A stretch of DNA of 64,000 bases from Bradyrhizobium manausense (GTDB lineage: Bacteria > Pseudomonadota > Alphaproteobacteria > Rhizobiales > Xanthobacteraceae): assembly GCF_018131105.1 (NCBI RefSeq), contig NZ_JAFCJI010000001.1, positions 3,162,001 through 3,226,000 on the forward strand, in the 5' to 3' direction. The notes beneath the pieces were generated by a model that did no database searches, was not told where the DNA came from, and saw only the letters and a list, made by a program, of their open reading frames with translations. Positions 53,263-61,864 of this stretch are shown piece by piece. How positions within the stretch are numbered: position 1 is the stretch's first letter; each line of letters opens with the position of its first letter. A program made the position numbers and the translations under genes.

Positions 53263-54637
53263 CGGTACGCGCCAGTTTGCCGGCCGGGGTGACGTCGAGC
53301 GCCTCGACGAAGCGGATCACCGCCGGCACCTTGTGCGAGGCGAGCTGCGCGCGGCACTGATCCAGGATCTGATCGCGGATCTCCTTCGCGCGCGCCTGGT
53401 CGGTGCCATCTGCAAGGATCACATCGGCGACGACGATGCCGCCGGTGATCGGGCTCTTCCGCGACTTCGCCCGCGACATCCGCACATCAGGGTGGCGGTT
53501 GATCGCCGCCTCGATCTCCTCGGGATGAACCTTCAAGCCGCCGATATTGATGATGCCGCCGCGACGGCCGACGAAATAATAGCGGTCGCCGCGCAATTCG
53601 ACGATGTCGCCGCTGTCGACAAACCCGTCGCCATCGGTGAGCGCCGCCGCATTGCGGCCGACATAGGCGTGCGCGGTCCGAGTCGAGCGGATGCGCAGCG
53701 AGCCGTCGACGACCTTCATCTCGACGCCGTTGCGGTTGCCGAGATAGTTGGCCGGAAAACCTTCGAGCCCGTCATTGACGGCGAAGCCGACGCCGGCTTC
53801 GGTCGAGGCATAGGCATGGCCGACGGAGGAATTGGGGAATGCAGCCTTGAGGCCGTCGAGCACCGCCTGGTCGGCGATCTCGCCGGAGAGACGAACGTAT
53901 CCAGGCGCGAATCGGGCAGCCGAACCGCTCATCAGGAGCTTGCGCCAGTGCGAGGGCGTGCCGGAGATATGCGAGACGCCGCGCGCGTTCAACCGCGCGA
54001 CATGATCGGGAAGCGCTTCGTGCGGGTCCGACAGCACCATCGAGCCGCCGGAGAGGATGGCGCGGAGGAATATCTGCAGGCCGCCATAGCGGCGAATGTC
54101 GTAGAACGTGGCCCAGACCGGCGCGGGTCCCTTTGCAGGACCTTCGGCGACGATGGCGCCGGTGAGCGCTTCCAGCGTGTGACCGACGATTTTCGGCACG
54201 CCCGACGTGCCCGAAGTGAGCATCAGCCATTCCGTGGCGCGCTCGGTCTTGGCGGGCGCCGTGGCTTGAAGCGGCAATTGTGCGGTAATGACCAGCGACA
54301 CACCGGTCTCGGCCCAGCGATGGGGCTCGTCGGTGACGACGGCATCGATCCCGGCATCGGCGATCAATGCATCGAGATGCGCCGGATTGAGATCGGGCGG
54401 ACACAGCAGCATGCGGCAGGCGATGCCGTCGAGCTCGATCATGGCAAGGCCGGACCGGAGCTGGTCCGACAGCTTTAACAAGACGGCACGGCCGGAGAGC
54501 TCGCGCAGGCGGCCGCCGAGCACGGTCTGCGACAGGATGTCGGTCATCGACACGACATCCTGCGGATCCGAGATCGTTCTGCCTTTCAGCTCCGCGCCGA
54601 GATGGTCACGGAGCGCGAAGATCTCACGCGGGGACAT
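53255..54637 (-). CDS. AMP-forming acyl ligase (ANL superfamily), probable acyl-ACP synthetase
   Basis: A 460-residue adenylating enzyme. LMLTSGTSGVPKIVG (about 165-179) is the phosphate-binding loop, YASTEAG (about 286-292) the A5 region, and VDSGDIVELRGDRYYFVGRR (about 355-374) the hinge. GKLART near the end carries the catalytic lysine. ATG 54637 lies inside the ACP gene by 14 bases, so translation is coupled. Together these suggest that it loads an acyl or aryl acid onto the ACP encoded just upstream. Confidence 0.84.
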   Translation of the reverse strand: MSPREIFALRDHLGAELKGRTISDPQDVVSMTDILSQTVLGGRLRELSGRAVLLKLSDQLRSGLAMIELDGIACRMLLCPPDLNPAHLDALIADAGIDAVVTDEPHRWAETGVSLVITAQLPLQATAPAKTERATEWLMLTSGTSGVPKIVGHTLEALTGAIVAEGPAKGPAPVWATFYDIRRYGGLQIFLRAILSGGSMVLSDPHEALPDHVARLNARGVSHISGTPSHWRKLLMSGSAARFAPGYVRLSGEIADQAVLDGLKAAFPNSSVGHAYASTEAGVGFAVNDGLEGFPANYLGNRNGVEMKVVDGSLRIRSTRTAHAYVGRNAAALTDGDGFVDSGDIVELRGDRYYFVGRRGGIINIGGLKVHPEEIEAAINRHPDVRMSRAKSRKSPITGGIVVADVILADGTDQARAKEIRDQILDQCRAQLASHKVPAVIRFVEALDVTPAGKLARTDA

Positions 54638-54869
54638 TTTCGTAGGCTCGCACGAAATCGCCCACGGTGGCGGGGAACGCTGCGTCCTCGGAAATGGTGA
54701 ACGGATCGACGCCGGTCTCGTCCTCGAGACGCGCGACCAGGATCGCGAAGGCGAGCGAGTCAAAGCCCGTCTCGTGCAGGGACAGGTCGTCCGAGAGGGC
54801 GGGAAGCGTGACGTGCTGCTCTTTGGCGATCTGCTGGATCGCTTCGATGACTTTGGACCTTACCGACAT
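54624..54869 (-). CDS. Acyl carrier protein
   Basis: An 81-residue acidic four-helix protein. GFDSLAFAIL places the phosphopantetheine Ser38 in a DSL motif. The helical pattern is the standard one, though it is a specialised ACP and not the fatty-acid AcpP. ATG 54869 lies 15 bases after a reading gap, with no strong ribosome site. It overlaps the ligase gene by 14 bases. Confidence 0.88.
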   Translation of the reverse strand: MSVRSKVIEAIQQIAKEQHVTLPALSDDLSLHETGFDSLAFAILVARLEDETGVDPFTISEDAAFPATVGDFVRAYENVPA

Positions 54870-55020
54870 GGCTTTCTCGCCTCTTGCTTAGTTAATCAAT
54901 CGTGTTTCTTGCGGCGGCTCTCGAAGACCGCCTCCCATGCCCGTCTGTTTACCCGACAGAAGTAAATGGCCTCTTGGACAATTCAGATAAAATTGGACCT
55001 ATCTGCCGATTTCACTGCGG

Positions 55021-56835
55021 CTACAGCCTGATCGTACCGTCCACGATTTGCGCAAACGCACCGGAATCAAGCGCGACATAGGCGCCGGATTTCGGCTCCA
55101 GCATGAACATCGGATCTACCACCGCGCCCGGATCGAAGCCTTCACGCGCGAGTTCCCCCTTCTTCTGCTTGAACGTCTCGGTCGCATCGAGCTCGCGCGA
55201 GATCCGGATAAAGACGGGGCGGGCATAGACCGGAAGGCGCTGCGCAAGGTGGCCTGGCAGCGCTTCGATATCAAAACCTTCGTTCACGACGATCGCGCTC
55301 ATGCCGGCGCGGCCGTCAGTTCCGGGGATGCTGACGCCATAGGTGGTGGCGTCGACCACCCCGGTGAAGTCGCGCACGGCATCGTTGACCTCGGACGTCG
55401 CGACGTTCTCGCCCTTCCAGCGGAAGGTATCGCCGATGCGATCGACGAAGTGGAAGAAGCCCTTGTCATCGAGCCGCATCAGATCGCCGGTACGGAACCA
55501 GGCATCGCCCTTGGCGAAGACGTCGCGCAGGACCTTCTTCTCGGTCTCAACCGCATCGGTATAGCCCTCGAAGCGACCGCCGCCCTCGTCGGCCTTGCCG
55601 ATCCGACCGATGGCCTCACCGGCCTCACCGCGGGTGCAGGCGATGCAAAAGCCACTGTCGTTACGCAGCGGCGCGCCGCTGTCGGGATCGAGCTTGATGA
55701 GGCCTGCGGGAAAGCGATGCGCGAGCAACGGCGGGATGCGGCCGATCGCACCGGGCTGCCCCTCGACGTTGAACAGCGAGAAATTGCCTTCCGTCGCCGC
55801 GTAGAATTCGAGAATGCGGGGAATGGCGAAGCGACCCTGGAAGTCTTCCCAGATGTCGCCGCGTAGGCCGTTGCCGCAGACTAGCCGCAAGCGATGGCGG
55901 TTTTCGTATTCCGACGGCGCCGCCTTGAGCAGATAGCGGCAGAGCTCGCCGATATATTGAAACAGCGTGCAGTCGTGCCGTACGATGTCGGGCCAGAAGT
56001 TCGACGCCGAAAACTTCTCCGCGATCACGACGGAGCCGCCGGCGGCCAGCATACTGCACGGCGCGACAATGCCGCCGACCGAGTGAAACAGCGGCAGGCT
56101 ATCGTAGAGCCGATCCTGCGGCGTCGCGCCGGTGAGACCGGCGAACCAAAAACCCCAGTTGAGGATGCGGCGATGGCTGATGCTGGCGGCTTTCGGCAGG
56201 CCTGTCGTGCCTGACGTGTAAATCAGCAGCGCGCGGTCGTCGATGGTGACGTCGCCGCGTTCATCCGGCGACAGCGGGCCATCATCAAGTGCTGCAAGCG
56301 CAACGTCGATCGCGCGCTCGCTGCGCGCATCGCCGAGCGTCCATATCTTGGCGTCTGTCTTCAGATGCGGCGCAGCGCTCTCCAGTGCTTCCGCAAGCTC
56401 GTGGGCAACGATGATATGCGAGGGTCTTGCGACGTCGACGCAATGCGCGAGAGATTTCCCGATGAGCCTGGTATTGATCAGCGCCACCACGCCACCGACG
56501 CGGCTGATGCCGAGCCAGGCTGCGACATAATCGATGCCGTTCGGCATGATCAGAGCAACGGTGTCACCCTTGACGACGCCAACCGAGCGGGCCCAGCGCG
56601 CATAGCGGTTGATGCGCTTCGACAGGCCGTCATAGTCGAGCATGGCGTCGTCCATGAGCAGCGCGATGCGGTCGGGCTGGCGCCGCGCCCAGTCGTCGAC
56701 GACGTCCGCGAACAGGCGGCCCGGCAGCATCTCGATCCGTGCGGTCAGCTCAATCGCCTTCAGCCAGATCTTTGAGGCCGAGGGCGCGCGCGCGGCTTTC
56801 GTTTGCTCGATGACGCCGGTGGTCATGCCGTTCAT
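55021..56835 (-). CDS. Long/very-long-chain acyl-CoA synthetase (FadD/ACSVL-type)
   Basis: A 604-residue AMP-forming ligase. LLIYTSGTTGLPKAASISHR (about 207-226) is the ATP-binding motif and YAATEGNFSLFN (about 342-353) the A5 motif. FRTGDLMRLDDKGFFHFVDR (about 448-467) leads into the hinge. The sequence is close to the fatty-acid transport/very-long-chain group (FadD6, FATP). It probably activates long fatty acids with CoA. It is separated from the ACP gene by 151 bases, so it may have a shared or separate promoter. Confidence 0.86.
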   Translation of the reverse strand: MNGMTTGVIEQTKAARAPSASKIWLKAIELTARIEMLPGRLFADVVDDWARRQPDRIALLMDDAMLDYDGLSKRINRYARWARSVGVVKGDTVALIMPNGIDYVAAWLGISRVGGVVALINTRLIGKSLAHCVDVARPSHIIVAHELAEALESAAPHLKTDAKIWTLGDARSERAIDVALAALDDGPLSPDERGDVTIDDRALLIYTSGTTGLPKAASISHRRILNWGFWFAGLTGATPQDRLYDSLPLFHSVGGIVAPCSMLAAGGSVVIAEKFSASNFWPDIVRHDCTLFQYIGELCRYLLKAAPSEYENRHRLRLVCGNGLRGDIWEDFQGRFAIPRILEFYAATEGNFSLFNVEGQPGAIGRIPPLLAHRFPAGLIKLDPDSGAPLRNDSGFCIACTRGEAGEAIGRIGKADEGGGRFEGYTDAVETEKKVLRDVFAKGDAWFRTGDLMRLDDKGFFHFVDRIGDTFRWKGENVATSEVNDAVRDFTGVVDATTYGVSIPGTDGRAGMSAIVVNEGFDIEALPGHLAQRLPVYARPVFIRISRELDATETFKQKKGELAREGFDPGAVVDPMFMLEPKSGAYVALDSGAFAQIVDGTIRL

Positions 56836-57126
56836 TCTTTCGGACGGTATCTGCTTGGTCCCGGCAGCTTATCCCGCGCGTCCTGCCCAGGCGTTAAGAG
56901 ACAAGGTAAAACCCGGTTAGGTCTCGATTAACTGCAATCATCCTTTACCAAACCGGCGGGAACGTGCGGCCTCGCACCATTCTTGCCATAGCAATTCCAG
57001 TCATACCGGCGCGCTGTGCGCGTCGCTATCTGACCACGGCCAACCCACGAGACTGGCACTTTCTGCCGAACCGGCTATCCTTTGTTCTACCTTGCGTTGT
57101 CCTGGTTATGACAAGGGAGATGCGTT

Positions 57127-57867
57127 GTGGCTCTCGACCTCTCACGGATTCCGGTTCAGGCAACGCCTTTCGAGCAACCGCTGACCCATCTTGCCGACCG
57201 CCTGAGAGGCGGAGGACCCGTCAAGGTGGTCGCGATCGGCTCGTCGACCACCGCCGGCGAAGGCGGCATCGCACCGTATCCGCAACGCCTGCTGGCGGAT
57301 CTTCGCAACCAATTCCGCGCGCCATTCCCGAACGCTGCGATCGATGTAATCAACAGGGGCGTCAGCGGCGAGGAAGCTCCGCTGGAGCTCAGGCGGTTCG
57401 ACAACGACGTCTTTAGACTGGATCCCGATCTCGTGATCTGGCAGGTCGGCACCAATTCAGTCTGGCAACCCGCCGATCAGCATCCGCCCTCGTTCGAAGA
57501 AACCACGAAGGCCATCCGAGATGGCGTGGACCTGCTGCTCGGTACCAAGAAGATCGATGTGATCCTGATGGACCTGCAATACGTGCCGGCCGTGCTGACA
57601 CCAGCCAAGGCCGGCGCGACTCACGCCATGGTCGAGGCGATCAGCGACATCGCCCATAAAAAGGGCGTCAATGTCTTTCGCCGCTTCGAGCTGATGAAGG
57701 GTTGGCATGACATCGCCCGGATTTCATTCGACCGGCTGGTCGACCCGGGCGATGACTCCAGACTTCACGCAAGCGACTGGACCACGGACCAGATGACCTG
57801 GCAATTGACAGGGGCGATCAACACGGCGGTGAACCAAGCCCCGCCATCCTCGGGCGCGCGCGGCTAA
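57127..57867 (+). CDS. SGNH/GDSL-type hydrolase
   Basis: A 246-residue hydrolase. GSSTTAGEG (about 38-46, with Ser40 as nucleophile) is block I; GTNSVW (about 109-114) is block III; DDSRLHASDW (about 217-226) supplies the catalytic Asp and His. There is no clear signal peptide, so it would be cytoplasmic. The substrate is unknown, and esterase or deacetylase activity is likely. The GTG start at 57127 has GGGAG upstream. Confidence 0.85.
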   Translation: MALDLSRIPVQATPFEQPLTHLADRLRGGGPVKVVAIGSSTTAGEGGIAPYPQRLLADLRNQFRAPFPNAAIDVINRGVSGEEAPLELRRFDNDVFRLDPDLVIWQVGTNSVWQPADQHPPSFEETTKAIRDGVDLLLGTKKIDVILMDLQYVPAVLTPAKAGATHAMVEAISDIAHKKGVNVFRRFELMKGWHDIARISFDRLVDPGDDSRLHASDWTTDQMTWQLTGAINTAVNQAPPSSGARG

Positions 57868-57909
57868 TCGACTGGCGGCAGTCGAGCGATGAGCGCTGGC
57901 CGCTTCCCG

Positions 57910-58188
57910 TCAGTACGCCTGCTTGTAACGCTTGCGCGGCCGCTGCGGCTCATCGAATGCGTAGTACGGATTGACGTCGCAGCTGGCTGCGCGGCCTGAC
58001 GCCGAGGCGCGGCATTGCGGCAGCGACGTAAAGGAGCAATCGAACCAGCTGCCACCCCCACCGCTGTGCCCACCGCCCGAGTAGACGTGCATGCACACCG
58101 GGTAGCGCGGATCGTAGGTCTGGGCGCTGGCATCTGCCGCGACGAACAGCGTGGCAATGGCTGTGAGGGCCAGGAGAGGCAGGCGCAT
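57910..58188 (-). CDS. DUF3551-type small secreted protein
   Basis: A 92-residue protein with a signal peptide (about residues 1-22, ending ASA). The mature part has YPVCMHVYS, then a Gly/Ser-rich stretch (GGHSGGGG), then CSFTSLPQCRASASGRAASC, the DUF3551 cysteine pattern, and a basic C-terminus (RPRKRYKQAY). The family is a small, disulfide-containing rhizobial protein of unknown function. ATG 58188 has GAGGA eight bases upstream. Confidence 0.85.
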   Translation of the reverse strand: MRLPLLALTAIATLFVAADASAQTYDPRYPVCMHVYSGGGHSGGGGSWFDCSFTSLPQCRASASGRAASCDVNPYYAFDEPQRPRKRYKQAY

Positions 58189-58615
58189 CGGACATTTCCT
58201 CGAATCGGTAGCAACGACAGGCGTTATGCCATTTCGATATGGCACAGCCGCGCGGAAGAAGCGATCGTTGCTATTCATACCTCTCCCGCTTGTGAAACGC
58301 AGCAAAAAACGATCTGACACGACGCCGCAACGACCTGAAACCGCGAAGGCGCGCCGTATCCGGCCTGCACGAAACGCATATCTCGCGACACCAATTCTTC
58401 GACAAAGGTCGCACACCCCCGGCGCAGGAAACCATTCGCAGGCAAGGACGAACGGACTAGTCTTCCGATGACAACGCCGGCCCCGGAACGATGACGTCCC
58501 AGGGCAATCAACAAACATATGGGCTGAAGGAAACGCACATGCGCGCTCGGGCTCTCGAGCGCGGCTCCGCTCTGCGCGGGGACAAGATGCGCTGGCCGGT
58601 CCGTGGGCTCAGGGC
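58189..58615. other. Gap before the RND pump gene
   Basis: No adaptor gene is here. A small palindrome, TGCCAT-TTCGAT-ATGGCA, lies at 58227-58244. A short open frame from ATG 58539, with GAAGGAAAC upstream and overlapping the pump start, could be a leader peptide but is not convincing. The promoters of DUF3551 and of the pump must lie here. Confidence 0.35.
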
Positions 58616-61600
58616 ATGCAAGAGAGCATTTCGTCTCCTTTTATCCGCTATCCGATCGGCACCTCGCTGCTGATGGCTGGCATCCTGTTCGTAGGCCTCG
58701 TGGCCTATCCCCTGCTGCCGGTTGCGCCGCTGCCGCAGGTCGACTTTCCGACGATCCAGGTCTCCGCGTCGCTGCCCGGCGGCAGCCCCGAAACCATGGC
58801 GTCCTCGGTGGCGCAGCCGCTGGAGCGCCAGCTTGCGCAAATCCCCGGCATTACACAGATGACCTCGACGAGCTCGCTCGGCTCTGCCTCGATCACCATC
58901 CAGTTCGCGCTCAATCGCCTGATCGACGCCGCCGCAAACGACGTGCAGGCTGCGATCAACGCCGCCGGCGGTCAATTGCCGAAGAACCTGCCCTCGCCGC
59001 CGACCTACAGGAAGGTCAACCCGGCGGATTCGCCGATCATGATCCTGTCGGCGACCTCCGAGACGCTGCCGCTGACCACCGTCAGTGACCGTACCGACGC
59101 CCAGCTTGCGCAGCAGATCAGCCAGATTCCCGGCGTCGCGCAGGTGTTCGTCGGCGGACAGCAGAAGCCCTCGGTGCGCATCCAGGTCGACCCGGCCAAG
59201 CTGGTCGCCAAGGGCCTGTCGCTGGAGGACGTGCGCAGCCAGATCGCGATCGCGACCACGGACAGCCCGAAGGGCAACATCGACGGCACGCGGCGTGCCT
59301 ATACCGTCTACGCCAATGACCAGCTGCTCGAGGCTGCGCAGTGGCAGGATGTGATCATCGCCTATCGCAACGGCGCACCCTTGCGGATTCGCGATATCGG
59401 CGAGGCGGTGTCAGGACCGGAGGACATGAAGACCGCCGCCTGGGCCGACGGCAAGCGCGGCGTGTTCCTGGTCATCTTCAAGCAGCCCGGCGCCAACGTG
59501 ATCGAGACGGTCGACCGCATCAAGCAGAGGCTGCCGCGGCTGATCGCGGCAATCCCGCCGGCCATCCGCATCAAGATCATCAGCGACCGCACCATCACCA
59601 TCCGCGCCGCCGTCGACGACGTGCAGATCACCCTCATGATCACGATCGTGCTGGTGGTGATGGTGATCTTCGTCTTCCTGCGCAGCTTCTGGGCCACGAT
59701 CATCCCGAGCATCACCGTGCCGCTGGCGCTGCTAGGGGCCTGCTCGCTGATGTGGGTGTTCGGCTACTCCCTCGACAATCTGTCGCTGATGGCGCTGACC
59801 ATCGCGGTCGGCTTCGTGGTCGACGACGCCATCGTGATGCTGGAGAACATCACGCGCTATGTCGAGCGGGGCGAAAACCCTGTTGCCGCTGCCTACAAGG
59901 GCGCGGCCGAAATCGGCTTCACCATCGTCTCAATCAGCATTTCGCTCGTCGCCGTGCTGATCCCGCTGCTGCTGATGGGCGGCATCATCGGCCGGCTGTT
60001 CCGCGAATTTGCGGTGACGCTGTCGATGGCGATCTTCGTCTCGCTGGTGGTGTCGCTGAGCCTGACGCCGATGATGGCCTCGCGCTTCCTGCGTTCCGAC
60101 CACGAGGCCCGCCACGGTCGTTTCTACCAATGGAGCGAGCGACTGTTCGAGCGACTGCTCGCCGCCTATGAACGCGGGCTCGACCTCGCGCTGCGGCACA
60201 GCCTCATCACGCTCTGCGTTTTCTTCGCCACCGTCGCACTATCGGCGCTGCTGTTCATCCTGATCCCAAAGGGCTTCTTCCCGCAGCAGGACAACGGGTT
60301 CCTCACCGCAGTGTCGGAGATGCCTCAGGACATCTCCTTCACTGAGATGAAGCGGCGACAGGAGGAACTCAATGCCATCGTCCAGGCAGATCCGGCCGTC
60401 GATTCCATCGCCATGTTCATCGGCGGAGGCGGCACGGCGCTGAACTCGGGGCGCATGTATGTCACGCTGAAGCCGATCGGGGAGCGCGATGCCAATGCGC
60501 AACAGATCATCGCACGGTTGCGACCGCAGCTCGCCAAGGTCGAGGGCGCACGGCTCTATATGCAGGCTTCGCAGGACGTGCGGCTGGGCGGTCGCGCCAC
60601 CCGCACCCAGTTCGAGTTCACGCTCCAGGACGCCAATCTTGCCGAGCTGAATGCCTGGGCGCCGAAGATCCTGACGGAGATGAGAGGCCTGCCGGAGTTG
60701 CGCGACGTCGCCACCGACCAGCAGACCGAAGGCACCACGGTGCAGCTGACAATCAATCGCGACACGGCCGCGCGCTACGGCATCCAGCCACAGCTGATCG
60801 ACGACACGCTCTACGACGCCTTCGGGCAGCGCCAGGTGGCGCAATATTTCACGCAGACCAACAGCTATCACGTGGTGCTCGAGATCACGCCGGCGCTGCA
60901 AGGCAAGCTCGACACGCTCAACAAGCTCTACATCAAGTCACCGCTGACCGGCGACGAGGTCCCGCTCTCGGTCATCTGTAGCTGGAACAACGAGCCGGTG
61001 CGGCCGCTTGCGATCGCGCATCAGAGCCAGTTTCCGGCGGTGACGATCAGCTTCAACCTGGCCGAGGGTATCGCGCTCGGACAGGCAACCGCGTCCGTGA
61101 TGCAGGCGGTCAGCGAGATGGGCGCGCCGCCGACGCTGTCCATGAGCTTTCAGGGGACCGCACAGGCCTTCCAGCAATCGCTCGGCACCGTGCCGATGCT
61201 GATCCTCGCCGCACTCGTCGTGGTCTATCTGGTGCTCGGGGTGCTCTACGAAAGCTATATCCACCCACTGACCATCCTGTCCACGCTGCCGTCGGCCGGC
61301 GTCGGCGCAATCGCGATCCTGATGATCTTCGGCTTCGACTTCAGCCTGATCGCCCTCATCGGGGTCATCCTTCTTATCGGCATCGTCAAGAAGAACGGCA
61401 TCATGATGGTGGATTTCGCCATCGCCGCCGAGCGCGAGCAGCATCTGACGCCGGAACAATCGATTCGCCAGGCCGCGCTGCTGCGCTTCCGGCCGATCAT
61501 GATGACGACGATGGCGGCGCTGCTCGGCGGCGTTCCCCTGATGCTCGGCACCGGCACCGGCGCCGAGATCCGCCAACCGCTCGGCTACGCCATGGTCGGC

Positions 61601-61750
61601 GGCCTCGTGGTCAGCCAGGCGCTGACCTTGTTCACGACCCCCGTCGTCTACCTCTACCTCGACCGCCTCTCCAACACGCTGTCACGCTGGATGGAGAGGA
61701 AGCCGGAGGCGGAAGAAGAGCGCGAGGAGCGGAAGGATGCGGCGGAGTAG
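58616..61750 (+). CDS. RND-family (HAE1, AcrB/MdtC-like) efflux permease
   Basis: A 1044-residue inner-membrane pump, the normal length. It opens MQESISSPFIRYPIGTSLLM and has the proton-relay pair Asp-Asp in VGFVVDDAIVMLENI (about 395-409), the 12-helix layout and the paired periplasmic domains. LSVICSWNNEPV near 780 and ESYIHPLTILSTLPSAGVGA near 880 are also typical. It exports drugs or other hydrophobic compounds. The adaptor (HlyD-type) and outer-membrane factor expected beside it are absent, so it may use partners encoded elsewhere. Confidence 0.92.
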   Translation: MQESISSPFIRYPIGTSLLMAGILFVGLVAYPLLPVAPLPQVDFPTIQVSASLPGGSPETMASSVAQPLERQLAQIPGITQMTSTSSLGSASITIQFALNRLIDAAANDVQAAINAAGGQLPKNLPSPPTYRKVNPADSPIMILSATSETLPLTTVSDRTDAQLAQQISQIPGVAQVFVGGQQKPSVRIQVDPAKLVAKGLSLEDVRSQIAIATTDSPKGNIDGTRRAYTVYANDQLLEAAQWQDVIIAYRNGAPLRIRDIGEAVSGPEDMKTAAWADGKRGVFLVIFKQPGANVIETVDRIKQRLPRLIAAIPPAIRIKIISDRTITIRAAVDDVQITLMITIVLVVMVIFVFLRSFWATIIPSITVPLALLGACSLMWVFGYSLDNLSLMALTIAVGFVVDDAIVMLENITRYVERGENPVAAAYKGAAEIGFTIVSISISLVAVLIPLLLMGGIIGRLFREFAVTLSMAIFVSLVVSLSLTPMMASRFLRSDHEARHGRFYQWSERLFERLLAAYERGLDLALRHSLITLCVFFATVALSALLFILIPKGFFPQQDNGFLTAVSEMPQDISFTEMKRRQEELNAIVQADPAVDSIAMFIGGGGTALNSGRMYVTLKPIGERDANAQQIIARLRPQLAKVEGARLYMQASQDVRLGGRATRTQFEFTLQDANLAELNAWAPKILTEMRGLPELRDVATDQQTEGTTVQLTINRDTAARYGIQPQLIDDTLYDAFGQRQVAQYFTQTNSYHVVLEITPALQGKLDTLNKLYIKSPLTGDEVPLSVICSWNNEPVRPLAIAHQSQFPAVTISFNLAEGIALGQATASVMQAVSEMGAPPTLSMSFQGTAQAFQQSLGTVPMLILAALVVVYLVLGVLYESYIHPLTILSTLPSAGVGAIAILMIFGFDFSLIALIGVILLIGIVKKNGIMMVDFAIAAEREQHLTPEQSIRQAALLRFRPIMMTTMAALLGGVPLMLGTGTGAEIRQPLGYAMVGGLVVSQALTLFTTPVVYLYLDRLSNTLSRWMERKPEAEEEREERKDAAE

Positions 61751-61768
61751 GTGGGACGACCACTATAT

Positions 61769-61855
61769 CCGTCATTGCAAGCGCAGCGAAGCAATCCAGA
61801 CTGTTGCCGCGGAAACATATCTGGATTGCTTCGTCGCTTCGCTCCTCGCAATGAC
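61769..61855. repeat. Palindromic repeat family A, copy 4
   Basis: CGTCATTGCAAGCGCAGCGA with GCAATCCAGACT, and CTGGATTGCTTCG with CTCGCAATGAC, again form a long imperfect hairpin between the pump and convergent htpG. Confidence 0.85.
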
Positions 61856-61864
61856 AGCAGACCG

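Noticed and set aside
58491..58673. A 60-codon plus-strand frame overlapping the RND start
   Set aside because: It is possible as a leader peptide from the ATG at 58539, but nothing beyond a GAAGGAAAC stretch supports it; kept only as a note.
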